In this document: positions 47,791-58,526 of the stretch, piece after piece
Layout: each line of letters begins with the position of its first letter
Position numbering within the stretch: position 1 is the first letter of the stretch
Assembly (NCBI GenBank): GCA_029891345.1
Contig: CM056994.1
Coordinates: 61,597,251 to 61,661,250, forward strand
Source: Dryococelus australis
Lineage: Eukaryota > Arthropoda > Insecta > Phasmatodea > Phasmatidae
DNA length: 64,000 nucleotides
Direction of reading: 5' to 3'
Notes under the pieces: model-generated
Seen by the model: only the letters and a program-made list of their open reading frames with translations
Told to the model about the DNA's origin: nothing
Databases searched by the model: none
Position numbers and translations under genes: made by a program

Positions 47791-50345
47791 GCAAAGTTTA
47801 ACAACAGTGTAGTGGCCATAAACCACTACTACGTGCACATGACAAAAGGACTCGTTAAAGACCGGTCACGTGCACCACATTCAATTTAGCCGCAAGCAAA
47901 AGATATTGACGTAAGCAGAACAATCACATTTAGGCTACATTAAAAGGATTCAGTACAGTTCAAGTACAAAGAACTAACAAGGTAAATGAACTAGTAATTA
48001 ATCACTTGACTATGTGACAGTTAACTTTTTACATACAGCCATAAAAAGCTGTACGTCAGTAACTTTTGATAGACATTTTACACCTCACGGTTCAAGTGTT
48101 TCAGTCGCTGACAGCCCACTTAAGTAAGTAGCATTACGAATAGATGCTCTCCACATTGCCAGTAATGGCTACCATTAACAAATCACGTAAAGACGCTCAC
48201 CACAGTGCCAGTGATTAAGTTGAAGACAGAGACTTCGACTTTACAATAACATTTTAGATTTTATATTTTATAATGATCATCTATAAACCTGACTTGATGT
48301 GTAGGTAAACCTATAAATGTCACGATACGTTTTGAAAGTGTTTATGTAAAGATCACTTACATGAAGAATGCCATCATGTAAGAGTGTGTTTTCAGCACGG
48401 ACAAAAGTGAACATTCCTTAGGAACTTATCTTGAACATTCCAACGAAGAAACACAGTGTACCTACTAGATGTTAGACCTACAATATAAGATGGACTCCCG
48501 CAAGGGATAGCTAGGTTAGTTTTTTTTAAATTCTTTTAAGCATTAAATCTGAATTGATGTTAGGCACACAATTAAATATCATAATACGTTTTGAAAGGGT
48601 ATATGTGAAGATCGCCTACAAGAAAGAATGAAGTTTTATAGGAGGGTATTTTTATGTGTATGCTTATATGTGTATGTGCTTTTGTTTACAATATCTTGTG
48701 CACCTACTCAGTTATCAACCAAAGACTCTGAGCGTTAAAGCTCCCTAAATCTGGTGCTAGATATTCTTTACTTAAAAATTTGAGTGTTTATGTGTATTGC
48801 ATTTAGTGACCAACGTGCGCACAATTTGCCGTGATAGTCATGCATGTAGTGTACACGCTTTGTATTTTTTTAGTTGGTCAACCCAGGTATTGAAGGGCCT
48901 GTGATTGGTCACTTTGCAATCTGTCACATGTAACTATTTAGCTTGCTGACAGACACAGAGGTTTCCTGGAAAGATTTTCCTTTTTCTTTCTTAACTCACT
49001 GCAGCAAGCTCCAGGATAGTATTGGCGTTTCCCCGCCTTCCGCGAGTAAGGCTTGTACATACTATAATTATTCTTACTTTAATCCCCTCGTTTTGACGTG
49101 CCACTATTTCAAATGATATTTCTTTCAAGTTTTATGTACGATTCCCTTGTAATATCCACCAGTGCTATGCTGGTTTTTGTCAATGGCACGCATATGAAAT
49201 GTAGGCCGGTGGGACACCCGACACACGCGGCTTCCTAACCTAGTAATCTTTGCACACAGGGGAATACACACACTCGCCACATCAGTAAAACCGATAATCA
49301 GGGCAAGGGGCAGAGAATGATGCCTGCCCACAAGAGAGAGAAAGAATCAAGGTCACCAGCCGGCCAACACCACTCCACGTCTCACAAATTTCGCTTCATC
49401 AGCCGGCTGCCCAGAAGCGCACAGAACACGCGCCACTAGAGCGGTCAAGGACCCCAACCTTAAGGGTACCACATACCTGTCTACAAAAAAAAAATTTCGT
49501 GCTACCTGCCTTAGCACGTCTACCAACGTCTACCCAGACCTTCTAGACCTTCCAGAGAGGAGGCCTACGCCTTTCTCCACCACCTTTTCCACGATGAGTC
49601 TTCATTGCAACGGAGTGGGGCGATTTGAGGCATGCCAATTATACATCTAATCTAATATGATTACGAATCATCGCCTAGAGTCCCTCTTCCAGCACTACAG
49701 ACATGGGTGACACGTTGCCTACCCTCCATGCAATGGGAACTTTGAGCAAATCCTTCTCAACTACTACTAGCTGAGAGCCTACTAGCTGCCCAAACCTCGG
49801 GTAACGCCAAGCACCTCCGACAAGGCACAAAGCAGAATCGCAGACCAGAGTATTCCCATGCCAACCAGAGCCGGAGGACGTCATGCTTCCCCCGCACCAG
49901 CAGCCGACAAGCTTCCACTATATAAGTCCGGACGCTGCCAGGCACGAGCGGTCATTCTTGTTCCATCTCCTGCGTTATCCCACAGCACTGCTGCCAGTGC
50001 TGGGACCGCCCGAGATCTTTGAAGCATTGAGTATGCCCCCTGCGGCTACTTCACCTTCGACGACCAGTCAACTCGACAGCCAGTGAACATGCTTACCAAC
50101 ACATTAAATTCACTTTGCCTCCTCACGACATCTTTATTAGACAGTTTAGAAGTATTATATATTTTCTCGTTGAGATAAATCTTTCCCATTCCCCATTCGA
50201 ACCAGGTCACCTACACCTGGCCACCATAGTAACCTTCAGCACTCAATTGCCTGATAGCTGCCTGTTTGCCTGCTAGATACAGGTTACCACATACACCTTT
50301 GACAAGGACCGGGGAATTTTTAACTATCAAATTAACTTCAGCCAT
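47791..50345 (+). repeat. Long LTR-like segment between gypsy copies B and C
   Basis: Several stretches match the segment 54950-58526 in the same order: 'GCTCACCACAGTGC' (48195 and 55090), 'CATAAA(A/T)AGCTGTA' (48040 and 55136), 'GCAATCTGTCACA' (48920 and 56385), then the entire block 49640-50345 against 57700-58526. It carries a TATA box (49918-49926), TCATTC (49952-49957) and the lineage hairpin (50202-50220), and ends near TTCAGCCA just before TTGGCGCCC, a primer-site-like string. The interior 48290-48640 contains a duplicated block (GATACGTTTTGAAAG near 48322 and again near 48576). If this is one LTR it is about 2.5 kb; the 5' edge is uncertain. Confidence 0.6.
49918..49957 (+). promoter_or_regulatory. 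LTR core promoter: TATA box plus TCATTC start
   Basis: CTATATAAG at 49918-49926 and TCATTC at 49952-49957, about 32 bases apart. TCATTC fits the arthropod initiator (TCAKTY-like). The same pair at the same spacing is found at 58017-58055 and, on the minus strand, at 39711-39672. Confidence 0.65.
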
Positions 50346-53300
50346 TGGCGCCCTTCAGGGGTCTGTCATATTTTCACACACCCATTAGACGGCCGCCTCT
50401 TTCCAAACTACCACAGCATTGCTTCCAGTGCCGGTGGAGAAGAACAGAGGAGTCACAACCACCAGTAACACCTTCACCCAGAGAGGGGCGACAGTCTCAG
50501 TTATTGTCTTATCCCACAGGATTGCTTCCAGTACCGGGATAAACCGTGGCTTGAGACCTGCCATCCATTCCTGTGTGGACGCACATCGATTCATGGCATT
50601 GGTGACCCATAGAGCTCCCTGTTTCTGATCAGCCCGCCTAGCATGGGGGATCAGTAGAGACATTACAAAGTTCGGTCAGCAAGCCAAAACCAGACTTACA
50701 CTATAACTTGTATTTAGTTTGTTCGCGTCAAGGTGTACACAGTAACCTGTGAGCAGAGACTTTATGCATTTCAGCCAGAGGCATGGCCAAAAACGTAGGG
50801 AGCGACACGCAGCACTCCTTGCCTCCAGACAGCTGAATGCTCTTCCTCAACTTACACCGGAAAGGCAGGCAGAACGGGACTGCGCCACCCAACTCAGGCA
50901 CGAGTCAGTGCACGTGATTTAATGTACTAATGCGAATAGGACTTCCCCAAGTGAGCATTAGTGCTCTATGATGGGGCGAAGTGGCGAGTAGAGAGCACAT
51001 GCCAACTGCACAGGAATTCGTTACACACCAACCTTTGCAGGGCTGGTAGTAGAAATCTTTATCCTCATTCCCTACTCCCGTCGAAGTGGTATTAAAAGAG
51101 AAATAAATTGGCTGCTACCGCCTTTAAGTTCAAACATGGGATCAACTCCAACCCGACTGCACTCGACATTCTAAGTCCCCAGGAGCGAGCTCAGGCCGCC
51201 CATCACCGCCTGGAGAGGCCTGTCCCCCCAGCTCCCTTCCAGTTTTATTTGTACCCCCCAGTGAAAACTGAAGGAGAGATCCACCCCATCATCCAGGCCT
51301 TCATCAGCGGTGAGGAAGTATCTTAAGCTATTGCCAACCCCTGGATCAGGGGACACCAACTCTCTGACCCACCCAGAACAGCTAGCAGTGCCAGTCCCAG
51401 CCGATCCATCAGTGCTCCAGGTCCTGGTGCCAGCATCAGCTCATCGTCATCAGTGCCACAGAAGGGTCAGCAGCCTCCACACATCACCAGTCACCCAGGT
51501 ATAGAAAGTGAGAGTGGTTCCACCCAGATGGAAGGCTATACTCACTATCCTTGACTTTGAGCAAAGCAGGAAAGCCACACGGCCAGTCCTTTTAACTGGC
51601 CAGGCTCCTGTTCCATGCTAAACAAATCAAAGTTAAAATTCACCCCGGTGTGTCTCCCCTCACACTAACCAAAACCACTTAAACCATGACGAGCCTCCGC
51701 TGTTAAAAGGCAGTCAAACGTCAAGGAGTTTTCTGGAGCCCAGCGTGGGGCCTTTGTACTTAATTAACTAGGGTAATTAAGCAGAACTAGGCCAGTGCGA
51801 CCCCAAGCCTAAGTGATCTAGCAGGGAGTTACTCTCCAATAGACCAGACTTTGAGGAGTCTTAAAACCACAACCAGTGGCACTCAAGAAACCTAGCCATT
51901 ATGTTAGACACAGAAGTGAAGGAACCCGAGCAAGCCAAAGAAAATTTGGCCAAAGCCATTGTTGAACGTTACCATAAAACCACTTGTCCTGGCACTGGGA
52001 CATAGCATAAAGTGCGCGGATTAACAACATAAATTTAATTACATCGGCCTGGGGTGGGCCGATGAAATGCGGTACATAGACTGGCTGAAGTTCAGATGTG
52101 AGGAATGGCGTACTAGACAGACAGTTTTTTTTCAGCTGGGTCACATGCCCGAGACACGGGAATAACATAGTCTGCTACATCCTATGTTCAGAATCCTTCT
52201 ACCACAGTTGCATAGGATGGCCTGAAGAAAGGGTAACAAGGCGTGCCTAGTTTACCGCAGCGAGGTATGTCGGCAAGCCGCCGAATACCGCCCAAGAAAC
52301 CTAGGGCCAGCCATTAATACTGTCACCACCCGATGCACAGGGGAACCCCAAATCCCAGAATTTGAGGACGTCCACATGAGGATCCACTTGCATTCACAGC
52401 AGAATGCAAAAAAGAATTTCATGAGAATGAAATTCTGCCGAAACAATGGGTAAGCAGGGGGCAAACCAAGATCAAGGGTAAAGTACTCAAGTGGAGGAAT
52501 AAATATAGCAAATTCATCAATGAGTGGGGAGAAATTAGTAGCTGCCTCGCCGCCCAGTTCACTGGCAAAGAAGTGCTAGCCAACCTCACCACCAATCTTT
52601 ATAGCCGTACCCAGAGTGCCAATGAGGCTGAAATATTTATATACCAGAAGATACAAATATACAAATGCCTTTTCCTTAAAATGGAGGCTGAAGAGAGTCA
52701 CGTACGTAACATCACCAGATTACTCCTACCTAAGCTCAGGTCAGGTATTTCTTACAATGCCCGAAACCACAGACGGAAGAATTAATAGAGCGGGTGAGGG
52801 AGACAGAGCACAATTACCAAGAGCAGGCAGCATTAGACCGTAGACAGGCACGCACCCTCCCCTACTCCTCCTGCCTCCCCTGCTGTGACCCCCCTCTCCA
52901 TGCACCAAGATTCTTCCTAATTGCTAGTTCTGTCCCGATCTGTCCCGAGAAGCTTTTGAACCTTGACTGTCACAAACAGTTCGCTGGCTGGACGGAAACA
53001 AGCAAAGAAAGGCGACACTCCCCACCCCCCCCCCCCCAAGCTACGGGGAAAAGAGATGATAAACCTGGCATAACACTGCAGACATTGACCGAGGACAACA
53101 ATCTCCTGAATACTCCCCGGATCAATGTGAAGGTCAACCGGCAAGTTATTGTGGCTGCAATAGACACTGCAGCCTCTAATAAATTTGTTCGGAATGACTT
53201 ACTCAACCCATACCAAAGAATCCACCTGACACCCCATGCTGGAAAGGTACAGATGGCCCAGCCAGATTGCCCTCTTCAAGTGGAAGGGAGATTAAAACTG

Positions 53301-54940
53301 GCCATTCACATCAATCAGACAAATATATACATGGAGTTCTTGGTGGCACCCGAAATTGGGGAGACTATGATTTTGGGACAGCCATGGCTCCAGCAGCAGG
53401 AGTGTATAGTGAACTGTGAACACGGCATGCGCATTGGGGGGGAAGAAGAAGCGCTTCATAATCCAATGAGGATGAAGCAGCAATGCCACTCCCCAACATA
53501 CAGCACCACCACATCACACAAGGGAACCGGTACACCTGCAACAGCTACAAGTGCTCTGATCCCCGCTAAAACAATGCCAACAGTGACACCAAGGGAGGAC
53601 ACTCCTATGTCACCCTGAACCAAACCAACTGAAGAAGCCCAGAAGTCAGGCCCGAAGACCCCGATACCACCATGTGCGGCTTCCGCCTAAAGAAGTTCCA
53701 GACCAAGAGCTTGCGTGGTCCCAGGCCCCTGATCACGAGGTCAACACCGCAGTCAGTGACCTCGGAACCACCAGCCGACATAGAGGACCCAGCACAAATA
53801 GCCCCTCCAGAAGACAGGCCGCCTCCTCATAGAGAATCTGAGGTCCGGACAAACACCAGCCGGAGGGCCAACTATTCCATTCCCACCCTGGTGGAGTACC
53901 CTAAAAGGTGAGCGGCCGAATTCATCTGAACACTGCCCTCAACTTCAACGGAATACATATGGGGAAGAATAACACCAAGCACAAGTGAAATCTCCTGGCG
54001 AAGTCCCCTCGACATGACACCTCGCCAGACAAGACACCAATCCAGTCCGATTGACAAACAACTAGAAAACAGCCCAGCTGTTGAGGCAGAGGTCCCTCAT
54101 GAACCTCTGCCTCTGGCATACTAAGCCGAGGAGGTAGAAGAACCAACCTAACCACTACCTCTGACGGCCACCAAGGTCCCTGTGTTGGTAGATGCCAAGG
54201 CCAACACCTAGATAGAGCTCCTTGTATGACAGAATGTGCTCAGCAGCCTTGCTGTCAAGACGGAGGTCACCCACGGGCCTCTGACTCAGGCACTACCAGC
54301 CAAGGGGGTAGGCAAAGCTGCCATACCACTACCTCTGAAGGCCACCGAGGTCCCAACATCAATAGATGCAGAGGCAGCCACCTGGACACTTCTTGTACGA
54401 GAAGATGTGCAGCAGCCCCGCCGTCAAGACGGAGGTCACCCAAGCACCTCTGACTACAGCACCACAAGGCAAGGGAGTAAGTGACGCTGCCACACCACTA
54501 CCCCTGATGGCCAACGAGGTACTGGTGTTGGTAGATACCGAGGCCGACACCTGGACACAGCTTCATGTACAAGAGGATGTACCCAGCACACCCGCCGTCG
54601 AGACAGAGGTCACCCACAGGCCTCCGCCTCCGGCGCACCAAGCAAAGGGGGTAGCCAAACCAGCTGAACCAATAGCTACGACGGCCACCCATATTGTAAC
54701 TCTCTTCAAAATGATGGTCGCTGTTCGTCCCCCGATATGACCACTACCGCGGGGATGAGCCCTCAGCGCCTGTCAATCAAACCTGCAGATTGCTGCCACC
54801 CCGTGCCTGCCAGGACGGCTCGACGCCAGGACAGTACTGAGCCAGCCTGAAGGCCAACATCCCGCTTCACCTGGCCATACCCTCAACATGTGGCCTTGAG
54901 GAAATGAGGATGCCCAGCAAAGAGGAAACCCCCACAAAAT
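50346..54940 (+). mobile_element. Ty3/gypsy copy C: leader, gag, protease, repeat-rich 3' region
   Basis: It begins with TTGGCGCCCTTCAGGGG, a primer-site-like string next to the LTR. The leader shows part of the conserved leader frame (near 50830-50920). Gag starts near 51108 (LSPQERAQA, PFQFYLYPP) and continues to the capsid (52390-52780; ILPKQWVSRG-like, and EAEIFIYQKIQ). A retropepsin-like region lies at 53100-53420 (PRINVKVNRQ, then TMILGQPWLQ). After it comes a proline-rich region with about 171-bp tandem repeats, and then a short part resembling the 3' end of copy B. I see no reverse transcriptase, RNase H or integrase in this copy. It is broken, with several breaks. Confidence 0.75.
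54085..54740 (+). repeat. About 171-bp tandem repeats, four units, in gypsy copy C
   Basis: GACGGAGGTCACCCA-type strings start near 54085 (variant), 54259, 54428 and 54602, giving spacings of about 174, 169 and 174 bp. Each unit also contains CACCACTACC followed by a GATGGCCA-like stretch, and GAGGCCGACACCTGGACA-like sequence. Units are about 80-90% alike by eye. They occupy the same position as the 69-bp repeats of copy B but have a different sequence. Confidence 0.8.
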
Positions 54941-55417
54941 GAGTAAGTGAAGTGCTCTGTAAAAGACAAAACTTATTAAATTCAAATAGCCATAAATATC
55001 CTATTTACCAGTATCGTAACATTTTACACATGTGTCAATAATACCTAATGAAAGTAGTAAAGTTTTAAGTAATTTCAAAACATAATGAATGCTCACCACA
55101 GTGCTAGAACCAAGTATAAACATAAATTACACAGCCATAAATAGCTGTAAGATAACCTGTATAAAATAGACAGAAATTACGTCAATTATTTCCATAATCA
55201 ATGATGTCAAATGGCCAAATGCCATTCACAAACCTTTTACGTAAACAAGTTGGACACCACTCAGTACCAGTGCTACATATATTAATAAATAAGAGACTTC
55301 CAGTCAACTGCGAAACCAAACAAACTCTTGTCTAAACAGACTAAAAGAAAATCATCAAGAATTTTCAAATCACTGTTGTAAATAATTAAAGGGTTCCTTA
55401 TAATTACCTTGTTTTAT

Positions 55418-55510
55418 ACAGTGGAACCGTGTTATAACGATAATCAACAATGGCAAAATATATTGTTGCTATAGCGAGTTATCGCTATAAAAAAATTTAC
55501 TGTGCCCCAT
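55418..55510 (+). mobile_element. Possible pogo/Tigger-like DNA transposon edge
   Basis: CAGTGGAACCGTGTTATAACG preceded by TA resembles the terminal repeat of pogo/Tigger-type elements (CAGT-RGAACC). It is followed by a degenerate inner repeat (ATAGCGAGTTATCGCTATA, itself near-palindromic). The opposite end was not found, so the assignment is tentative. Confidence 0.35.
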
Positions 55511-55528
55511 AATTTTTTATAGTTGTTC

Positions 55529-55557
55529 CGATACCAATACTTGGTATTGGTATCGGC
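55529..55557. repeat. Perfect 13-bp inverted repeat (hairpin)
   Basis: CCGATACCAATAC, a 3-base spacer TTG, then GTATTGGTATCGG. Both arms match exactly. Likely part of a DNA-transposon end; there is no evidence for a transcript. Confidence 0.8.
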
Positions 55558-55916
55558 TGATACTTGAACTTTTCCGCTGTATCTGTATCGGGCCAATCCA
55601 TTAGTATCTTTTATAGACAATGAAATTGGGTTATTACTTCCTTTAGACACAAAAATTATATTGTGTGGCTGTATGTTTTACAGTATTGATCACTCGTGCA
55701 ATAATTTGTTCACTCACATTCATTAAATAACCTTCATCCCGCACACGTAAAATGTAAACAAGTTGAAGCTCTGCTATAGAAGCCGTACATCCTGTGTTAA
55801 GAAATGCAACAAGTTAATACAAAAAAATTGAGACGACAGACGGTTTGACAGCGGCATTATATAATGATCAACTGATGCGACCTTGCTTCCTCCTCCATTC
55901 TTCTCCCCTCCCCCCT

Positions 55917-56171
55917 CCAAGGTTTGTGGGTGACGTGAGGGAGTTAGCTGCCTACCAATCAGCGTGCTACTTCTCCCCCCTCCCTATCACTCCTCCCTTC
56001 TCCAAGGTTTGTGGGTGACATGAGGGAGTTAGCTGCCTACCAATCAGCGTACTACTTCTCCCCCCTCCCTATCACCCTTCCCTTCTCCAAGGTTTGTGGG
56101 TGACATGAGGGAGTTAGCTGCCTACCAATCAGCATACTACTTCTCCCCCCTCCCTATCACACCTCCATCTC
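55917..56171 (+). repeat. 85-bp unit repeated three times
   Basis: GGTTTGTGGGTGAC starts at 55921, 56006 and 56091, exactly 85 bp apart, and the units differ at only a few bases. Each unit contains GTGAC(G/A)TGAGGG and ACCAATCAG (a CCAAT-type motif). It lies inside the LTR-like segment between copies C and D and has no counterpart in 47791-50345. Confidence 0.9.
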
Positions 56172-56981
56172 CCCCTCCCTCTGCCTACTCAATCCTCCTC
56201 TTCCCCTCCCCCCAGAGTATTGTTATAATTATCTCAGGGTTCTTGCAAATGTTTCAGGGTAACATGTTTTCTTGTTGTAGTTGGTATTGTACGCATTGTT
56301 TAGTTAAATTCATTTTTGTAGTGTTCTCGTTTGTATTAACTATCCAGTCAGCCGAGATGACAGAAGGTCTCGGTTGACAACCCCTAGCAATCTGTCACAC
56401 CTAACTGTTACCTGCTGTGAAACAAATAGAATGACCACAAGGTAGGGTCAGTTTCTTTTGCCTTCAGCCCCACAGCAGGTAAAAGATAGTTATAACCACG
56501 CACACCTTTTACGAATGAGACCTTGTACATATTCCTGAGTCTCAATTTTTTTTAACGTGTCGTTCATGACTTGCCTTTCCTCCACAGATTGAAATTTGTT
56601 AACCACGTATTGTATACGTATCCACAGCCATCAGCTGCAAAATGTAGGAGGGCACGTATATGAAAGTAGGTCGCAAATCACTGACACCGGATCCCCACAC
56701 AACACTGATCTTACACACACATTAAAGAGAAAATATCGTTATCTGGTCGTCAAGACTGCCAGTTGCCACGCTAGACAGAGATAATGCCAACCCGCCATGA
56801 GTAAGAGAGAAACAGGGCATGTCTAATCTGCCCAGCTGCGCCAGAGAGAGACGGAGCTACACAGATGCCAACCAAGAGAAAAAGTTTTTCTTGGGAGGAC
56901 AGTTCTACATTCCCTCAAGCGAACTTTTTCTCTCACACCTTCGTACACCGAGATGCATCTCAGTCGCAATGGCAAGAAGAA

Positions 56982-57016
<35 letters not shown>
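56982..57016 (+). repeat. Homopolymer run of 35 G
   Basis: An uninterrupted G run in the LTR-like segment between copies C and D. A run this long is rare. It may form G-quadruplex structure, and its exact length in an assembly is doubtful. Confidence 0.8.
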
Positions 57017-57017
<1 letters not shown>

Positions 57018-58369
57018 TTGACGTGTGACATTTTTTCAACCTATTAAAATAAACTTTACCTCATCAGAGTGAATCTTCCTGCTACACCCAACCGAGTTTG
57101 ATTGACAGTACAATCTTCCAGATACCAATAAATTGTGCTGTTACCCAATGGTAAAAGATGCACGCTCATATCCAAAGAATAAATGAGCTACCGGCAGAGC
57201 CGCCGAGATGATAATTCAAGGCCACTTCGTACTATAGCATGCCAAGGGATGGCACTAGTAATATTAATCGCCGGCCCACGCAGCAGCTGGAACTTCTGGC
57301 CGGTAACGTCACATGCCCTGAGGATGTCAAGCGACCTCCCCTCACCAACCTGACAAGAGCGAGCTGGGAGATTATAATTACCAGTGCACAGCCCTTGCAA
57401 CGCCAGTCTGTTCCTTCATTGCACTGTGCAGTACCAAACACATTTGTTTCTTCACTGCACTCTTGGTGCCGAATGAACCATCAGCAGCAATTCGCTCCAC
57501 CACCTCGCATGCCGGGACTCTCTTCTGCCACCCAGGTCTTCCAGATCTTTGCAAAGCCTTCGTAGAAGTCTCTGTACCTTGCAGAAAACATTCAGAAGCC
57601 CCCTTCGTATAAGTCCTCGAACACTTAGCACTTTTGTACCCTTCAGGAAAACCAGATCCCTTCAGGACAACACGCAGCGTTAAGTAGTTTGATGCATGCC
57701 ACTTATACATATAATATAATACGATTACGACTCATCGCCTAGAGTACCTCTTCCATCACTACAAACGTGGGTACCGTGTTACCTACCCTACAGGCAACGG
57801 GAACTTTGAGCAAATCCTTCTCACCTAGCAACCCGACAGGCATGCCACCCCCCTACCCCGCGCTGAGAGCCGACAAGCTGCCCACACCTCTGGCATGGCC
57901 GAGCTCCTCCGATGAGGCTCGAAGCTGAATCGCTGACCTGAGTATTTTCACGCCAACCAGGGCCGGAGGACATCATGCCTCCCCCGCACCCTGCGCTAGA
58001 AGCCTACAAGCTTCCACTATATAAGTCCGGACGCTGCCGAGCTCAGGAGTCATTCTTGTTCCATCTCTCGCGACATCCCACATCACTGCTGTCAGTGCTG
58101 GGACCACCTGAGATCTTCGAAGCAATGAGTACGCCTCCTGTGGTTACTTCACAGTTGACCAGTCAACACGACAATCAGCGAACATGCTTACCAACACGCT
58201 AAATTCACTTTGTCTCCTCAAGACATCTTCTTTAGACAGTTTAGTAGTATTATATATTTTCTCGTTAAGATCTTTCTTTCCTATTCTCTATTAGAACCAG
58301 GTCGTCTACACCCGGCCAGTGTAGTAACCTTCAGCACTCAATTGCCTGGTAGGAGGTAGCATGCGTCGC

Positions 58370-58395
58370 ATGTTTATTGCGACTTCAATAAACAT
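58370..58395 (+). promoter_or_regulatory. LTR poly(A)-signal hairpin (copy C/D LTR)
   Basis: ATGTTTATTG, loop CGACTT, CAATAAACAT: a perfect 10-bp stem containing AATAAA. Confidence 0.75.
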
Positions 58396-58526
58396 ACTGT
58401 TGTTTCCTACTTCTCAGCTTTTCTTTAATACAGTATCTGTCTTTTTACTCGGTAGATACAGGTTGCTACGTACACCTTTGACGAGGACCGGGGAATTTAT
58501 AACTACCAAATTAACTTCAGCCACAG

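Larger units (their letters stand above)
54950..58526 (+). repeat. Long LTR-like segment between gypsy copies C and D
   Basis: Colinear with 47791-50345 but longer, because it contains extra sequence (a DNA-transposon-like edge near 55418, the 85-bp triple repeat and the G run). The block 57700-58526 is the best preserved part, with a TATA box (58017-58025), TCATTC (58050-58055), the lineage hairpin (58297-58315), and a 10-bp perfect poly(A)-signal hairpin (58370-58395). It is followed by CAGGCACCCTTCAGGGG, the counterpart of the primer-site region of copy C. Confidence 0.6.

Noticed and set aside
56819-57047. Poly-glycine proteins around the G run
   Set aside because: An artefact of translating a homopolymer; no conserved flanking domain.
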